Positions 15,700 to 24,431 of a stretch of 64,000 bases of DNA are shown here, in pieces. Positions within the stretch are counted from its first letter, which is position 1. Each line of letters opens with the position of its first letter. The stretch covers positions 62,001 through 126,000 of the forward strand of contig JAEUNO010000047.1 of NCBI GenBank assembly GCA_016791045.1, in the 5' to 3' direction. The notes beneath the pieces are model-generated. The model did no database searches and was not told the DNA's origin. It saw nothing but the letters and a program-made list of their open reading frames with translations. The DNA is from Methyloversatilis sp. (GTDB taxonomy: Bacteria > Pseudomonadota > Gammaproteobacteria > Burkholderiales > Rhodocyclaceae). Made by a program: the position numbers and the translations under genes.

Positions 15700-17715
15700 A
15701 TGTACCACTCGCATCCAGTGCGGAGCGCCGTCATGGCCGCTTCGATCGCAGCCATGGCCGTGCCGGTCGCGGCGCAAACCATCAAGGACCTGCCCACCGT
15801 CGTCGTGACCGGCAATCCGCTCGGCAGCGACCTGTCGGATCTCGTCAGCCCGGTTTCGGTCATGGACGGCAATGACCTGACGCTGCGCGGCGCCAGTACG
15901 CTCGGTGAAACCGTGGGCACGCTGCCCGGTGTCAGCAGCACCTGGTTCGGACCGAATTCGAGCCGTCCGGTCATCCGCGGCCTCGACGGCGATCGGGTGC
16001 GCATCCTGAGCAATGGCGGTGCGACGGTCGATGCGTCGTCGCTGTCCTTCGATCATGCCGTCACGACCGATCCGCTGGTGATCGAGCGGGTCGAGGTGGT
16101 GCGCGGCCCGGCGGCGCTGATGTACGGCGGCAATGCGGTCGGCGGTGTGGTCAATACGCTGGACAACCGCATCCCCCAGGGCGCGCTGTCCGGTGCCAGC
16201 GGCCGCCTCGACGGCGTCGTTGGCGGTGCAGATTCGACACGCGCCGTCGCCGGTCGGGCCGAATACGGCGCCAACGGCTTCAATCTGCATGTGGACGGCT
16301 TCAGCCGCCGCACCAGCGACCTGCGCATTCCACGCAGCAGCGGCGCATCGCGGTTGCGCAATTCTGCAGCCGAAAGCGAGGGCGGCGGCATCGGCTTCTC
16401 GCTGGCCGGCGACAAGGGCTATGTCGGCGCGTCCTATGGCCAGTACGACACGCTGTACGGCACGGTCGCCGAGCCGTCGATCACCATCGACATGCGCAGC
16501 GAACGCTGGGACCTGGCCGGCGAGGCGCGCGATCTGGGCGGTTTCATCACCGGCCTGAAATTCCGCGCCGGTCACACCGATTACAAGCATGTCGAACTGG
16601 ACGATGGCGCGCCCGAGACACGATTCTTCAACAAGGGGAACGATTTCCGGGTCGAGGCCAGCCATGCGCCGATCGGTGCCTTCCGCGGCGTGTTCGGCCT
16701 ACAGCTGGACAGCAGCGACTTTTCGGCGCTCGGCGCGGAGGCCTTCGTGCCGTCCACCCGCACCGATACGCGCGCACTGTTCGTGTTCGAGGAAACGAAG
16801 GTCGGCGACCTCAAGCTCACCTTCGGCGGGCGTATCGAGCGCGTCAAGGTCGGAACCGATGGCGGTGGGCCGGATGACGCGAACAACCCCGGTACCCCGC
16901 GCTTCGACCCGTCGCAGGAGCGCCGCTTCACGGCGCGCAGCGCAGCCTTCGGCGCCATCTACCCGCTGAACGACATGTTCTCGGTGGCCAGCCAGCTGGC
17001 GCACACCGAGCGCGCACCGACCTTTTACGAGCTGTTCGCCAACGGCCCGCATGCCGCCACCGGCAATTACGAACTGGGCAACACCGCGCTCGATACCGAG
17101 AAATCGAACTCGATCGACCTGCAGCTTCGGGTCAAGAGCGGTGAGCACAGCGGCAGCGTCGGCGTCTTCCACAGCCGGTTCAACAACTACATCGCGCTGT
17201 CGGGCAGCGGGCGCAACCGCGAAGAGGACGGCCTGATCGATCCTGCAGGTGAATTGCCTGAATTCACCTACAACGCGGTGCCGGCCAAATTCACCGGCGT
17301 CGAGGCGCAGGCGCACCTGCTGTTGTGCCGCTGCGCCGGCGAACTGCACCTCGATCTGCAGGCAGACATGGTGCGCGCCAGCAACCGCGACACCGGCGAG
17401 CCGCTGCCGCGCATTGCGCCGATGCGAGCGCTGGCTGCGCTGAACTGGCATCGCGACCGGCTGCAGCTGCGGATCGAGGCGCAGGGCGTGCGCCGGCAGG
17501 ACCGGGTAGACAGCGACGGCACGCCGACGGCGGGCTACACGCTGGTCAATGCATTCGCCAGCTACGGTTTCTCGGCGGGCGGCCTGGGATGGGAAGCCTG
17601 GCTGCGCGGCAACAACCTGTTCGACACCGAAGCGCGCAATCACGTGTCCTTCCTGAAGACGATTGCACCGCTGCCCGGGCGCAGCGTCATGGCGGGTCTG
17701 CGTATGAATTTCTGA
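15700..17715 (+). CDS. TonB-dependent outer-membrane receptor, ZnuD-like
   Basis: A 671-residue outer-membrane receptor. The ATG at 15700 follows GGGAGCTTC and gives a signal peptide ending near PVAAQ. The plug domain (about 35-150) has LGETVGTLPGVSSTWFGPNSSRPVIRGLDG and RVEVVRGPAALMYGG; the rest is a 22-strand-type barrel ending in aromatic Phe. The plug closely resembles zinc/haem receptors of the ZnuD family. There are few loop His clusters, so the ligand remains uncertain. A GTG 57 bases upstream is in frame but less likely. It probably shares a transcript with the small secreted protein 96 bases upstream. Confidence 0.88.
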   Translation: MYHSHPVRSAVMAASIAAMAVPVAAQTIKDLPTVVVTGNPLGSDLSDLVSPVSVMDGNDLTLRGASTLGETVGTLPGVSSTWFGPNSSRPVIRGLDGDRVRILSNGGATVDASSLSFDHAVTTDPLVIERVEVVRGPAALMYGGNAVGGVVNTLDNRIPQGALSGASGRLDGVVGGADSTRAVAGRAEYGANGFNLHVDGFSRRTSDLRIPRSSGASRLRNSAAESEGGGIGFSLAGDKGYVGASYGQYDTLYGTVAEPSITIDMRSERWDLAGEARDLGGFITGLKFRAGHTDYKHVELDDGAPETRFFNKGNDFRVEASHAPIGAFRGVFGLQLDSSDFSALGAEAFVPSTRTDTRALFVFEETKVGDLKLTFGGRIERVKVGTDGGGPDDANNPGTPRFDPSQERRFTARSAAFGAIYPLNDMFSVASQLAHTERAPTFYELFANGPHAATGNYELGNTALDTEKSNSIDLQLRVKSGEHSGSVGVFHSRFNNYIALSGSGRNREEDGLIDPAGELPEFTYNAVPAKFTGVEAQAHLLLCRCAGELHLDLQADMVRASNRDTGEPLPRIAPMRALAALNWHRDRLQLRIEAQGVRRQDRVDSDGTPTAGYTLVNAFASYGFSAGGLGWEAWLRGNNLFDTEARNHVSFLKTIAPLPGRSVMAGLRMNF

Positions 17716-17866
17716 GCGCAGCCGACCCGGTGGGCGGGCGCCTGTCACGTCTGCTTACCGGATCGGCGCGCAGCGCGGAGGGTTTGCGGGGTAAAGTAAA
17801 GATCTGTATCGATTTTGTGCAAGCGGTGCCGTTAACCCTTCGGGTTGACCCGATATCTTTCCTCCC

Positions 17867-19087
17867 GTGGCCTTTTCATTCTTCAAGAAATCACCTGCTC
17901 CGCAGGTCGAGACGCGCAAGCCCGTGCAGCCCGCCCGCGGCGGCGCAGCCTCGCGTCCGCCTCAGAGCACGCCGCCCCCGAGCGGGCCGCTCAGCGTTTC
18001 GCCGAGTGTTTCGCCGTCCGGCGGGCTGATTTCGCTCGACTTCATTTCGCGCGACCCGCTCGAAGGTGCGCGCCGCATGGGCAAGGGCGAGCTGGAGGTG
18101 CAGGATGTCTCCAGTGGTCTGCACCCCGTGGTCGAGGAAGCGGCGATGTTGTTCGCCAACGGTGAGGATGAGGCCGCACTGAATGCACTGGAGCGCGCCA
18201 CCTTCGACGATCTGGGCAGTTCCGCCGAGCAGGTGTGGTCGATGCTGTTCGATCTGTGCCATGCGCTCGGTCGCTGCGACGCGTTCGAGGCGCATGCGCT
18301 GGCCTACGCCGAACGTTTCGAGCGCTCGGCGCCGACCTGGCCGGCGAGTCCGTCCAGGAGCGCGGCCAACGGCCCGCCGACGCTGACCTTGTCCGGCAAG
18401 CTGTCCGAGGCCAGCCGAGCGATGATCGACCAGTTTGACCGCCTCGCGTGCAAGACACCTTTGCTCAGGCTGGACACCGCCCGGGTGCAGGATGTGGACG
18501 AAGAGGGCGCGAGAATGCTGACCGAGGCGTTGGTGAAAGTCCGGCGCAGCGGACATCGAGTGGCGATGATCAATGCCACTCACCTGCGGGATCTTCTGGC
18601 GCCGCGCGTCATTCCGGGCACGGCTGCGCTGCCGGAACAGTGGCTGCTCTATCTGGAAACACTGCAGCAACTGGGCGACGAGGCGGCATTCGAGGAATTT
18701 GCCATCCAGTACGCGGTGACGTTCGAACAGTCACCGCCGTCCTGGGATGCACGCTGGGTGTCGGCCACGCTGCTGCCGTGCGCACCGGAACCGGCCAAGC
18801 CGATCGGCAAGCAGGCGGTCGCATTGCAGGGCGAAATCACCGGTGCCAGGCAGGATGCCTTCGCCGTGCTGACGGCCGGCGATCACCCGCCGGGCGTCCT
18901 GAAGGTCGAATGCTGCGATCTGAAGCGCATGGATTTCATCAGTGCCGGCCTGCTGTTCAACGTGATCACAGCCGTGCAGGCCACCGGTCGCCAGCCTCGA
19001 TTCGTCGAGGTGCGCCCGATGATTGCAGCGCTCTTCGTGCTGATCGGCGTGGCGGCAGTGGCGGAAATCCAGCAGCGGCATTTCTGA
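17867..19087 (+). CDS. Double STAS-like domain protein upstream of hslV
   Basis: A 406-residue soluble protein. A Pro/Ser-rich disordered N-terminus (about 10-50, including SVSPSVSPS) is followed by two STAS-like modules, about 165-250 (LRLDTARVQDVDEEGARMLTEAL) and about 320-400 (LKVECCDLKRMDFISAGLLFNVI), separated by a helical segment repeating the FxIQYAVTFE/ALAYAERFERS pattern. No kinase or anti-sigma partner is nearby. The gene starts with GTG at 17867 with no obvious Shine-Dalgarno. Its position before hslVU suggests a conserved neighbour in this group; its function is unknown. Confidence 0.8.
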   Translation: MAFSFFKKSPAPQVETRKPVQPARGGAASRPPQSTPPPSGPLSVSPSVSPSGGLISLDFISRDPLEGARRMGKGELEVQDVSSGLHPVVEEAAMLFANGEDEAALNALERATFDDLGSSAEQVWSMLFDLCHALGRCDAFEAHALAYAERFERSAPTWPASPSRSAANGPPTLTLSGKLSEASRAMIDQFDRLACKTPLLRLDTARVQDVDEEGARMLTEALVKVRRSGHRVAMINATHLRDLLAPRVIPGTAALPEQWLLYLETLQQLGDEAAFEEFAIQYAVTFEQSPPSWDARWVSATLLPCAPEPAKPIGKQAVALQGEITGARQDAFAVLTAGDHPPGVLKVECCDLKRMDFISAGLLFNVITAVQATGRQPRFVEVRPMIAALFVLIGVAAVAEIQQRHF

Positions 19088-19153
19088 ATCGACCCACCCG
19101 GTCGCGCCCGCAGGGGTAAAGTACGCGACCTCTCTGCTTCATCAGGATCAGGC

Positions 19154-19693
19154 ATGGAACAGTTTCACGGCACGACCATCCTTTCGGTGCGCCGTCCGGG
19201 GCAGGTTGCGCTCGGCGGCGACGGCCAGGTCACGCTCGGCAACATCGTCGTCAAGTCCACCGCACGCAAGGTACGTCGCCTGTATCAGGGCCGCATTCTG
19301 GCCGGGTTCGCCGGCGGCACGGCCGACGCCTTCACGCTGTTCGAGCGTTTCGAAACCAAGCTGGAGAAGCATCAGGGGCATTTGCTGCGCAGCGCGGTCG
19401 AACTGGCCAAGGACTGGCGCACCGATCGCATGCTGCGCCGGCTGGAAGCCATGCTCGCCGTGGCCGATCGCGAATCGTCGCTGATCATCACCGGCAATGG
19501 CGATGTGCTTGAACCCGAAGGCGGCATCGTTGCCATAGGGTCTGGCGGCGCCTACGCCCAGGCGGCCGCCCGCGCACTGATCGAAAACACCGAATTGTCC
19601 GCCAGCGACGTGATTTCGAAGTCGCTCGGCATCGCCGGTGACCTGTGCATCTACACCAACCAGAGCCACACCATCGAAGTGATCGAATGGTGA
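19154..19693 (+). CDS. hslV: ATP-dependent protease peptidase subunit HslV
   Basis: A 179-residue N-terminal nucleophile peptidase forming the double-hexamer core of the HslUV protease. The sequence MEQFHG precedes the mature TTILSVRR, so a six-residue propeptide must be removed to expose the catalytic Thr. [10 protein letters not shown] and the [18 protein letters not shown] block are typical. The stop overlaps the hslU start by one base (TGATG). A TAAAGT sequence about 30 bases upstream of the start may be a -10 box; heat-shock control is known for the family but I see no clear sigma-32 box. Confidence 0.97.
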   Translation: MEQFHGTTILSVRRPGQVALGGDGQVTLGNIVVKSTARKVRRLYQGRILAGFAGGTADAFTLFERFETKLEKHQGHLLRSAVELAKDWRTDRMLRRLEAMLAVADRESSLIITGNGDVLEPEGGIVAIGSGGAYAQAAARALIENTELSASDVISKSLGIAGDLCIYTNQSHTIEVIEW

Positions 19694-21042
19694 TGAATAC
19701 TGTCGCTTCCAGTCACACCATGACGCCCTCCGAAATCGTGTCCGAACTGGACAAGCACATCGTCGGGCAGACGCGCGCCAAGCGCGCCGTTGCCGTGGCG
19801 CTGCGCAACCGCTGGCGTCGCGCCCAGGTGGCCGAGCCGCTGCGCACCGAAATCACGCCGAAGAACATCCTGATGATCGGCCCGACCGGGGTCGGCAAGA
19901 CCGAGATCGCGCGCCGGCTGGCGCGCCTGGCCAACGCGCCGTTCATCAAGGTGGAGGCGACGAAGTTCACCGAGGTGGGCTATGTCGGGCGCGATGTCGA
20001 CAGCATCATCCGCGACCTGATGGAAATCGCGATCAAGGACCTGCGCGAGCGCGCGATGAAGGCGTCGCGCACGCGCGCCGAGGACGCCGCGGAAGACCGC
20101 ATTCTCGACGTGTTGCTGCCGCCGGCCCGCCCGACCGGTTTCGGTACAGACGCGCCGCCGGCCGAGGAATCCGGCACGCGGCAGAAATTCCGCAAGAAGC
20201 TGCGCGAGGGCGAACTGGACGACAAGGAGATCGACATCGAGGTCGCGCAGTCGTCGCAGTCGATGGAGATACTGACGCCGCCCGGCATGGAGGAACTGTC
20301 CGGTCAGCTGCAGTCGATGTTCCAGAACATGGGCAACCCGCGCCGCAGCCGGCGCCGCATGACCATCGCGGAAGCAATGCGCGTGCTGACCGACGAAGAG
20401 GCCGCCCTGCTGGTGAACGAGGACGAGGTGAAGCAGCAGGCGCGGGTCGCGGTCGAGCAGCATGGCATCGTGTTCCTCGACGAGATCGACAAGATTGCCA
20501 CGCGCTCGGAGCATGGTGGTGCGGACGTGTCGCGCCAGGGCGTGCAGCGCGACCTGCTGCCGCTGGTCGAAGGCACGACCATCAGCACCAAGTACGGCAT
20601 GGTGAAGACCGATCACATCCTGTTCATCGCCAGTGGCGCCTTCCACCTTTCGCGCCCGAGCGACCTGATCCCTGAAATGCAGGGCCGCTTCCCGATCCGG
20701 GTCGAACTCGAATCGTTGTCGGTTGAAGATTTCGAACGCATCCTGACCGCCACCGACGCCTGCCTGACGCGCCAGTACAGTGCGCTGCTGGGCACCGACG
20801 GCGTCACGCTGGACTTCACCGCCGACGGTATCCGCCGGCTGGCCGAAGTGGCCTGGTCGGTGAACGAGCGCACCGAGAACATCGGCGCGCGCCGCCTGCA
20901 TACGGTGATGGAAAAGCTGCTGGAAGACGTGTCCTTCGATGCCGGCCGGCACGACAGCGCACTGACCGTCGATGCCGCCTATGTCGACGTCCGCCTGGGC
21001 GAACTGTCGCAGAGCGAAGATCTTGCCCGCTATGTGCTTTGA
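19693..21042 (+). CDS. hslU: HslU AAA+ unfoldase subunit of HslUV
   Basis: A 449-residue AAA+ ATPase that unfolds substrates and feeds them to HslV. Walker A is GPTGVGKT at residues 63-70, Walker B is IVFLDEID in the middle, and the I-domain insertion lies between about 110 and 230 (charged, EEx-rich). Sensor and C-terminal helices end in LARYVL, the tail that docks on HslV. The start at ATG 19693 overlaps the hslV stop; an ATG two codons upstream is also possible. Confidence 0.97.
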   Translation: MNTVASSHTMTPSEIVSELDKHIVGQTRAKRAVAVALRNRWRRAQVAEPLRTEITPKNILMIGPTGVGKTEIARRLARLANAPFIKVEATKFTEVGYVGRDVDSIIRDLMEIAIKDLRERAMKASRTRAEDAAEDRILDVLLPPARPTGFGTDAPPAEESGTRQKFRKKLREGELDDKEIDIEVAQSSQSMEILTPPGMEELSGQLQSMFQNMGNPRRSRRRMTIAEAMRVLTDEEAALLVNEDEVKQQARVAVEQHGIVFLDEIDKIATRSEHGGADVSRQGVQRDLLPLVEGTTISTKYGMVKTDHILFIASGAFHLSRPSDLIPEMQGRFPIRVELESLSVEDFERILTATDACLTRQYSALLGTDGVTLDFTADGIRRLAEVAWSVNERTENIGARRLHTVMEKLLEDVSFDAGRHDSALTVDAAYVDVRLGELSQSEDLARYVL

Positions 21043-21123
21043 GCGCACACCGTTGCGTCCCGCTTTTTCCGTCTTCCCGAGCTTCTGCCAGAAGGTCTGC
21101 CTGTCCGTCTACCTGAGCGTCCG

Positions 21124-21603
21124 ATGACCCCGATCGCCCGTACCCGCCTGCTGTTCGTCCTGTCCTACCTCTGTTTCGGCCTCGTTGCCTATGCGCTCTA
21201 CCTGCAGCACGTCGAACGCCTGGCGCCTTGCCCGTTGTGCATCCTGCAGCGCTACGCCTTTGCCGGTACCGGCCTGTTCCTGTTGCTGAGCGCGTTGTTC
21301 GGCGGTGCGCTGTCGCGCAGCGGACTGTGGCTGGCGGCGCTGGTCGCCGGCGCGGGCGCGGCGATTGCCGGTCGGCATGTCTATGTGCTGTACCACCCGT
21401 CGGTCAGCTGCGGCCTCGATCCGGTCGAGGATTTCGTCAACAGCCTGCCGCCCGCGCAATGGCTGCCGCAACTGTTCTTCGCCGACGGCGCCTGTGGCGC
21501 AAAGCTGCCGCCGATCTTCGGGCTCGACATTCCGGAGTGGTCGCTCGCCTGGCTGGTCGCACTGGCGCTGACCGCCGTGCTGCTCTCTTGGCGCAGGCAC
21601 TGA
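21124..21603 (+). CDS. dsbB: Disulfide bond formation protein B
   Basis: A 159-residue inner-membrane quinone reductase that reoxidises DsbA. Four transmembrane helices are visible. The first periplasmic loop has the redox pair Cys36-Pro-Leu-Cys39, and the second loop has Cys96 and Cys124 (GACG). Length and spacing are normal. It lies 81 bases after hslU on the same strand; no dsbA is present. Confidence 0.95.
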   Translation: MTPIARTRLLFVLSYLCFGLVAYALYLQHVERLAPCPLCILQRYAFAGTGLFLLLSALFGGALSRSGLWLAALVAGAGAAIAGRHVYVLYHPSVSCGLDPVEDFVNSLPPAQWLPQLFFADGACGAKLPPIFGLDIPEWSLAWLVALALTAVLLSWRRH

Positions 21604-21712
21604 GCGGCCGCATCGGCTGTTCCATTTGTGCAGCATCCGGACGGGTGTCGAGCACAAGCGACGGTTGCTGATGCACAATCCGCGTGCATCAATCTTTCTG
21701 CTTCCAGATACT

Positions 21713-23035
21713 ATGAATCATCAGAAAAAACCCGTCATCGTGGTGGTGGGCGGCGGCGCAGGCGGTCTTGAACTCGTCACCAGTCTCGGTGACCGCTACG
21801 GCGAAAAGGGTCTGGTCGACGTGGTGCTGGTCGATGCATCGCCGATCCACATCTGGAAGCCTCATCTGCACGAAGTCGCTGCCGGACGCATGGACATGCA
21901 CATGCACCGGCTCGAATACGTCGCCCAGGCGCGCTGGCACAGTTTCGAGTTCCAGCTTGGCCGCATGACGGCGATCGACCGCGAACGCAAGACCATCCAC
22001 ATCGAGGCGGTGCCGGATTTCGACGGTGACCCCATGCTGCCGGAGCGCAAACTCCATTACGACTATCTGGTGATCGCCATCGGCAGCACGGTGAATACCT
22101 TCGGCATCCCGGGCGCCGACGCATTCACGATGGCGCTCGACTCGACACATGACGCCGAACGATTCCGGCAGAAGCTGGTGGCTGCCTGCATGCGTGCCGA
22201 TGCGCGCGCCGAGCGCGGTGAGCCACACCAGGTGTCGATCGCCATCATCGGTGCCGGCGCAACCGGCGTCGAACTGTCGGCCGAACTGCGGCACACCAGC
22301 AGGGTGTTGCGGGCTTTCGGGGTGCACAGCATGGACCCGCGGCAGGACGTCCGGATCACGTTGATCGAGGCGGCCGAACGCGTGCTGCCGGCGCTGCCGC
22401 TGCGAATTTCGGCCTCCGTCGAAGGTCTTCTGAAGAAGATGGGCATCGACGTAATGAAGGCCGAACGGGTCAGCGAAGTGCGCAGGGACGGTCTGGCCAC
22501 GGCCAGCGGCCAGTTCATCCGTGCCGACCTGATGGTGTGGGCGGCCGGCATCAAGGCGCCGAACATGCTTGCCGGTTTCGGCGGACTGGAATCGAACCGC
22601 ATCAACCAGCTGGTGGTGGATGATCACCTGACCAGCACGCGTGATCCGGACGTGTTCGCCTTCGGTGACTGTGCCGCCTGCGTCTGGCTGGACGGCGAAG
22701 GCACGATTCCGCCGCGTGCCCAGGCGGCACATCAGCAGGCCAGCTATCTGGTGAAGATTTTCGACATGCGCCTGTTCGGCAAGGGCGATCCCGGCCCGTT
22801 CAAGTACAAGGACTTCGGTTCGCTGGTGTCACTGGGCAAGACCGGCGCAACCGGCAACCTGATGGGTGGCGTCATCGGCGGCAGCATGTTCATCGAGGGG
22901 CTGGTGGCGCGCGTGATGTATCGCTCGCTGTACCAGATGCACCAGATCGCGCTGCACGGCTGGATCAAAAGTTCGATCGACGCGCTGGCGCGCATCATCA
23001 AGCGCAGCACGGAGCCGCACGTCAAGCTTCATTGA
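21713..23035 (+). CDS. Type II NADH:quinone oxidoreductase (NDH-2)
   Basis: A 440-residue FAD-dependent dehydrogenase, one of the NDH-2 group that passes electrons from NADH to quinone without pumping protons. The FAD motif VVVGGGAGGLELV lies at the N-terminus, the second dinucleotide motif IIGAGATGVELSAEL in the middle, and FAFGDCAAC plus the quinone-site region PPRAQAAHQQA follow. The C-terminal segment (MYRSLYQMHQIALHGW) is the amphipathic membrane-association region. The start at 21713 (MNHQKK) is chosen over upstream ATGs because homology begins there. Confidence 0.93.
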   Translation: MNHQKKPVIVVVGGGAGGLELVTSLGDRYGEKGLVDVVLVDASPIHIWKPHLHEVAAGRMDMHMHRLEYVAQARWHSFEFQLGRMTAIDRERKTIHIEAVPDFDGDPMLPERKLHYDYLVIAIGSTVNTFGIPGADAFTMALDSTHDAERFRQKLVAACMRADARAERGEPHQVSIAIIGAGATGVELSAELRHTSRVLRAFGVHSMDPRQDVRITLIEAAERVLPALPLRISASVEGLLKKMGIDVMKAERVSEVRRDGLATASGQFIRADLMVWAAGIKAPNMLAGFGGLESNRINQLVVDDHLTSTRDPDVFAFGDCAACVWLDGEGTIPPRAQAAHQQASYLVKIFDMRLFGKGDPGPFKYKDFGSLVSLGKTGATGNLMGGVIGGSMFIEGLVARVMYRSLYQMHQIALHGWIKSSIDALARIIKRSTEPHVKLH

Positions 23036-23036
23036 G

Positions 23037-23085
23037 ACTCAAGACTCAAGACTCAAGACTCAAGACTCAAGACTCAAGACTCAAG
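23037..23085. repeat. Heptanucleotide tandem array, 7 x actcaag
   Basis: Seven perfect head-to-tail copies of actcaag begin two bases after the NDH-2 stop and are followed by a partial gtacaag/gtacc echo. The array lies between two convergent genes (NDH-2 and moeB), 18 bases from the moeB stop. It is AT-richer than its surroundings and contains no terminator hairpin. Confidence 0.95.
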
Positions 23086-23103
23086 GTACAAGGTACCGGC
23101 AAA

Positions 23104-23856
23104 TCACGGTCGCTGGCCGCAGACATCGCATGCGGGGTCGCGCGGCAGCGTGATGCTGCGCCACTCCATGCCCAGCGCGTCGAGCAGCAGCAGCCGGCCG
23201 GCCAGCGACTGACCGGTGTGCGCAAGCAGCTTCAGCGCTTCGGCGGCCTGCATCGAGCCGATGATGCCGGTCAGCGGCGCGAACACGCCCATCACTGCGC
23301 AGCGCACCTCGTCGGCGTCGCCGCCTTCCGGAAACAGGCAGTGGTAGCAGGGCGCGTCGACGCCGCGGCTGTCGAATACTGACACCTGACCGTCGAAACG
23401 GATCGCCGCGCCGGACACCAGCGGCGTGCGCGCGGCCACGCAGGCGCGATTGATGGCATGGCGGGTGGCAAAATTGTCGCTGCAGTCGAGCACCACATCG
23501 GCTGCCTCGACCTGTTCGCGTAAAGCCTCGCCGGCCAGCCGGGTCCTGAGTGCGATCACCTCGATGCCCGGATTGATGTCGTGCAGCGCTTCCCGCGCCG
23601 ACTCGACCTTGGCCCGCCCAACCGAGTGCTGCCGGTGCAGCACCTGCCGCTGCAGATTGGTCAGGTCGACCTCGTCATCGTCGACAATCACCAGCGTGCC
23701 GACACCGGCTGCCGCCATGTACAGCGCGGCCGGGCAGCCCAGACCGCCGGCGCCTACGATCAGGGCGCGCGAGGCAAGCAGTCTGTCCTGTCCTTCGATG
23801 CCGATCGGGTCCAGCAGGATGTGCCGGCTGTAGCGCAGCAGTTGTTCGTCGTTCAT
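23104..23856 (-). CDS. moeB: ThiF/MoeB-type adenylyltransferase
   Basis: A 250-residue E1-like enzyme that adenylylates the C-terminus of a ubiquitin-like sulfur carrier (MoaD, or ThiS in some bacteria). Visible are RYSRHILL at the N-terminus, the ATP site GAGGLG at 35-40, DDDEVDLTNLQRQ, DCSDNF, and the zinc cysteines Cys170, Cys173, Cys243 and Cys246, with candidate catalytic Cys186. There is no C-terminal rhodanese domain. Because no partner gene is adjacent, MoeB versus ThiF specificity is not fixed. It is in the same direction as the hypothetical gene and ctpA upstream. Confidence 0.92.
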   Translation of the reverse strand: MNDEQLLRYSRHILLDPIGIEGQDRLLASRALIVGAGGLGCPAALYMAAAGVGTLVIVDDDEVDLTNLQRQVLHRQHSVGRAKVESAREALHDINPGIEVIALRTRLAGEALREQVEAADVVLDCSDNFATRHAINRACVAARTPLVSGAAIRFDGQVSVFDSRGVDAPCYHCLFPEGGDADEVRCAVMGVFAPLTGIIGSMQAAEALKLLAHTGQSLAGRLLLLDALGMEWRSITLPRDPACDVCGQRP

Positions 23857-23883
23857 TGCAGATAAGCCTGCCGCCGCACGGCG

Positions 23884-24348
23884 TCAGCGGTAGTCGCGCA
23901 GTTCGGTCGGCGTGTCGTCATGGTCGCCGTGCGGATGATGCTGCCAGGCCTTGACATAGATTTCGTTCGATTTCTTGATCAGCCGTTCGGGTTGCCGCAG
24001 GTTGCGCAGCTGGGTGTCTTCGCAGAAGTGCAGCAGCGCGCGCACGATGCGCATCACCAGCCCGGTGTCGGTGTGAAAGCCGTTCTGTTCGAGCAGCCGT
24101 TCGATGCTGCGGAAACTGTGCTCGGCCAGGCTGTATTCGATGGCCAGCGCACGGCCGCGGCGACCGGTGACGGTGATGTTGCCGTGCGCAGTCAGAAAGC
24201 GGCTCGCCTCATCGATACGCTCGTAGCTGCGCAGGCTGAAGCGCACTTCACGGTGCTTCATCAGGCCGGCCTGCGGGCCGTAGCCCGGCTTGCGCGGGGC
24301 GCGGTGTTCGCGACCGAAACGACGCTGGCTTGCATGCGCGGCCATCAT
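23884..24348 (-). CDS. Conserved hypothetical protein between ctpA and moeB
   Basis: A 154-residue basic soluble protein I do not recognise. The N-terminal 30 residues are Arg/Gly/Pro-rich and probably disordered. A compact middle section follows (HREVRFSLRSYERIDEASRFLTAHGNITVTGRRGRALAIEYS) and a helical part with LLHFCEDTQLRNLRQPERLIKKSNEIY. The start has a good ribosome site (GAGGAG, seven bases before the ATG), and codon usage matches neighbours, so it is a real gene. It lies 28 bases upstream of moeB and is probably cotranscribed. Confidence 0.8.
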   Translation of the reverse strand: MMAAHASQRRFGREHRAPRKPGYGPQAGLMKHREVRFSLRSYERIDEASRFLTAHGNITVTGRRGRALAIEYSLAEHSFRSIERLLEQNGFHTDTGLVMRIVRALLHFCEDTQLRNLRQPERLIKKSNEIYVKAWQHHPHGDHDDTPTELRDYR

Positions 24349-24431
24349 TCAGCTCCTCAATCCGGTGAGTCCGACCATCCGCATGCGGGCCGTCGGACAC
24401 GCTGGCCGGACCGCGCGATCGCGGTCGCAGC

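Noticed and set aside
23037..23085. CRISPR array
   Set aside because: The repeats are contiguous 7-mers with no spacers.
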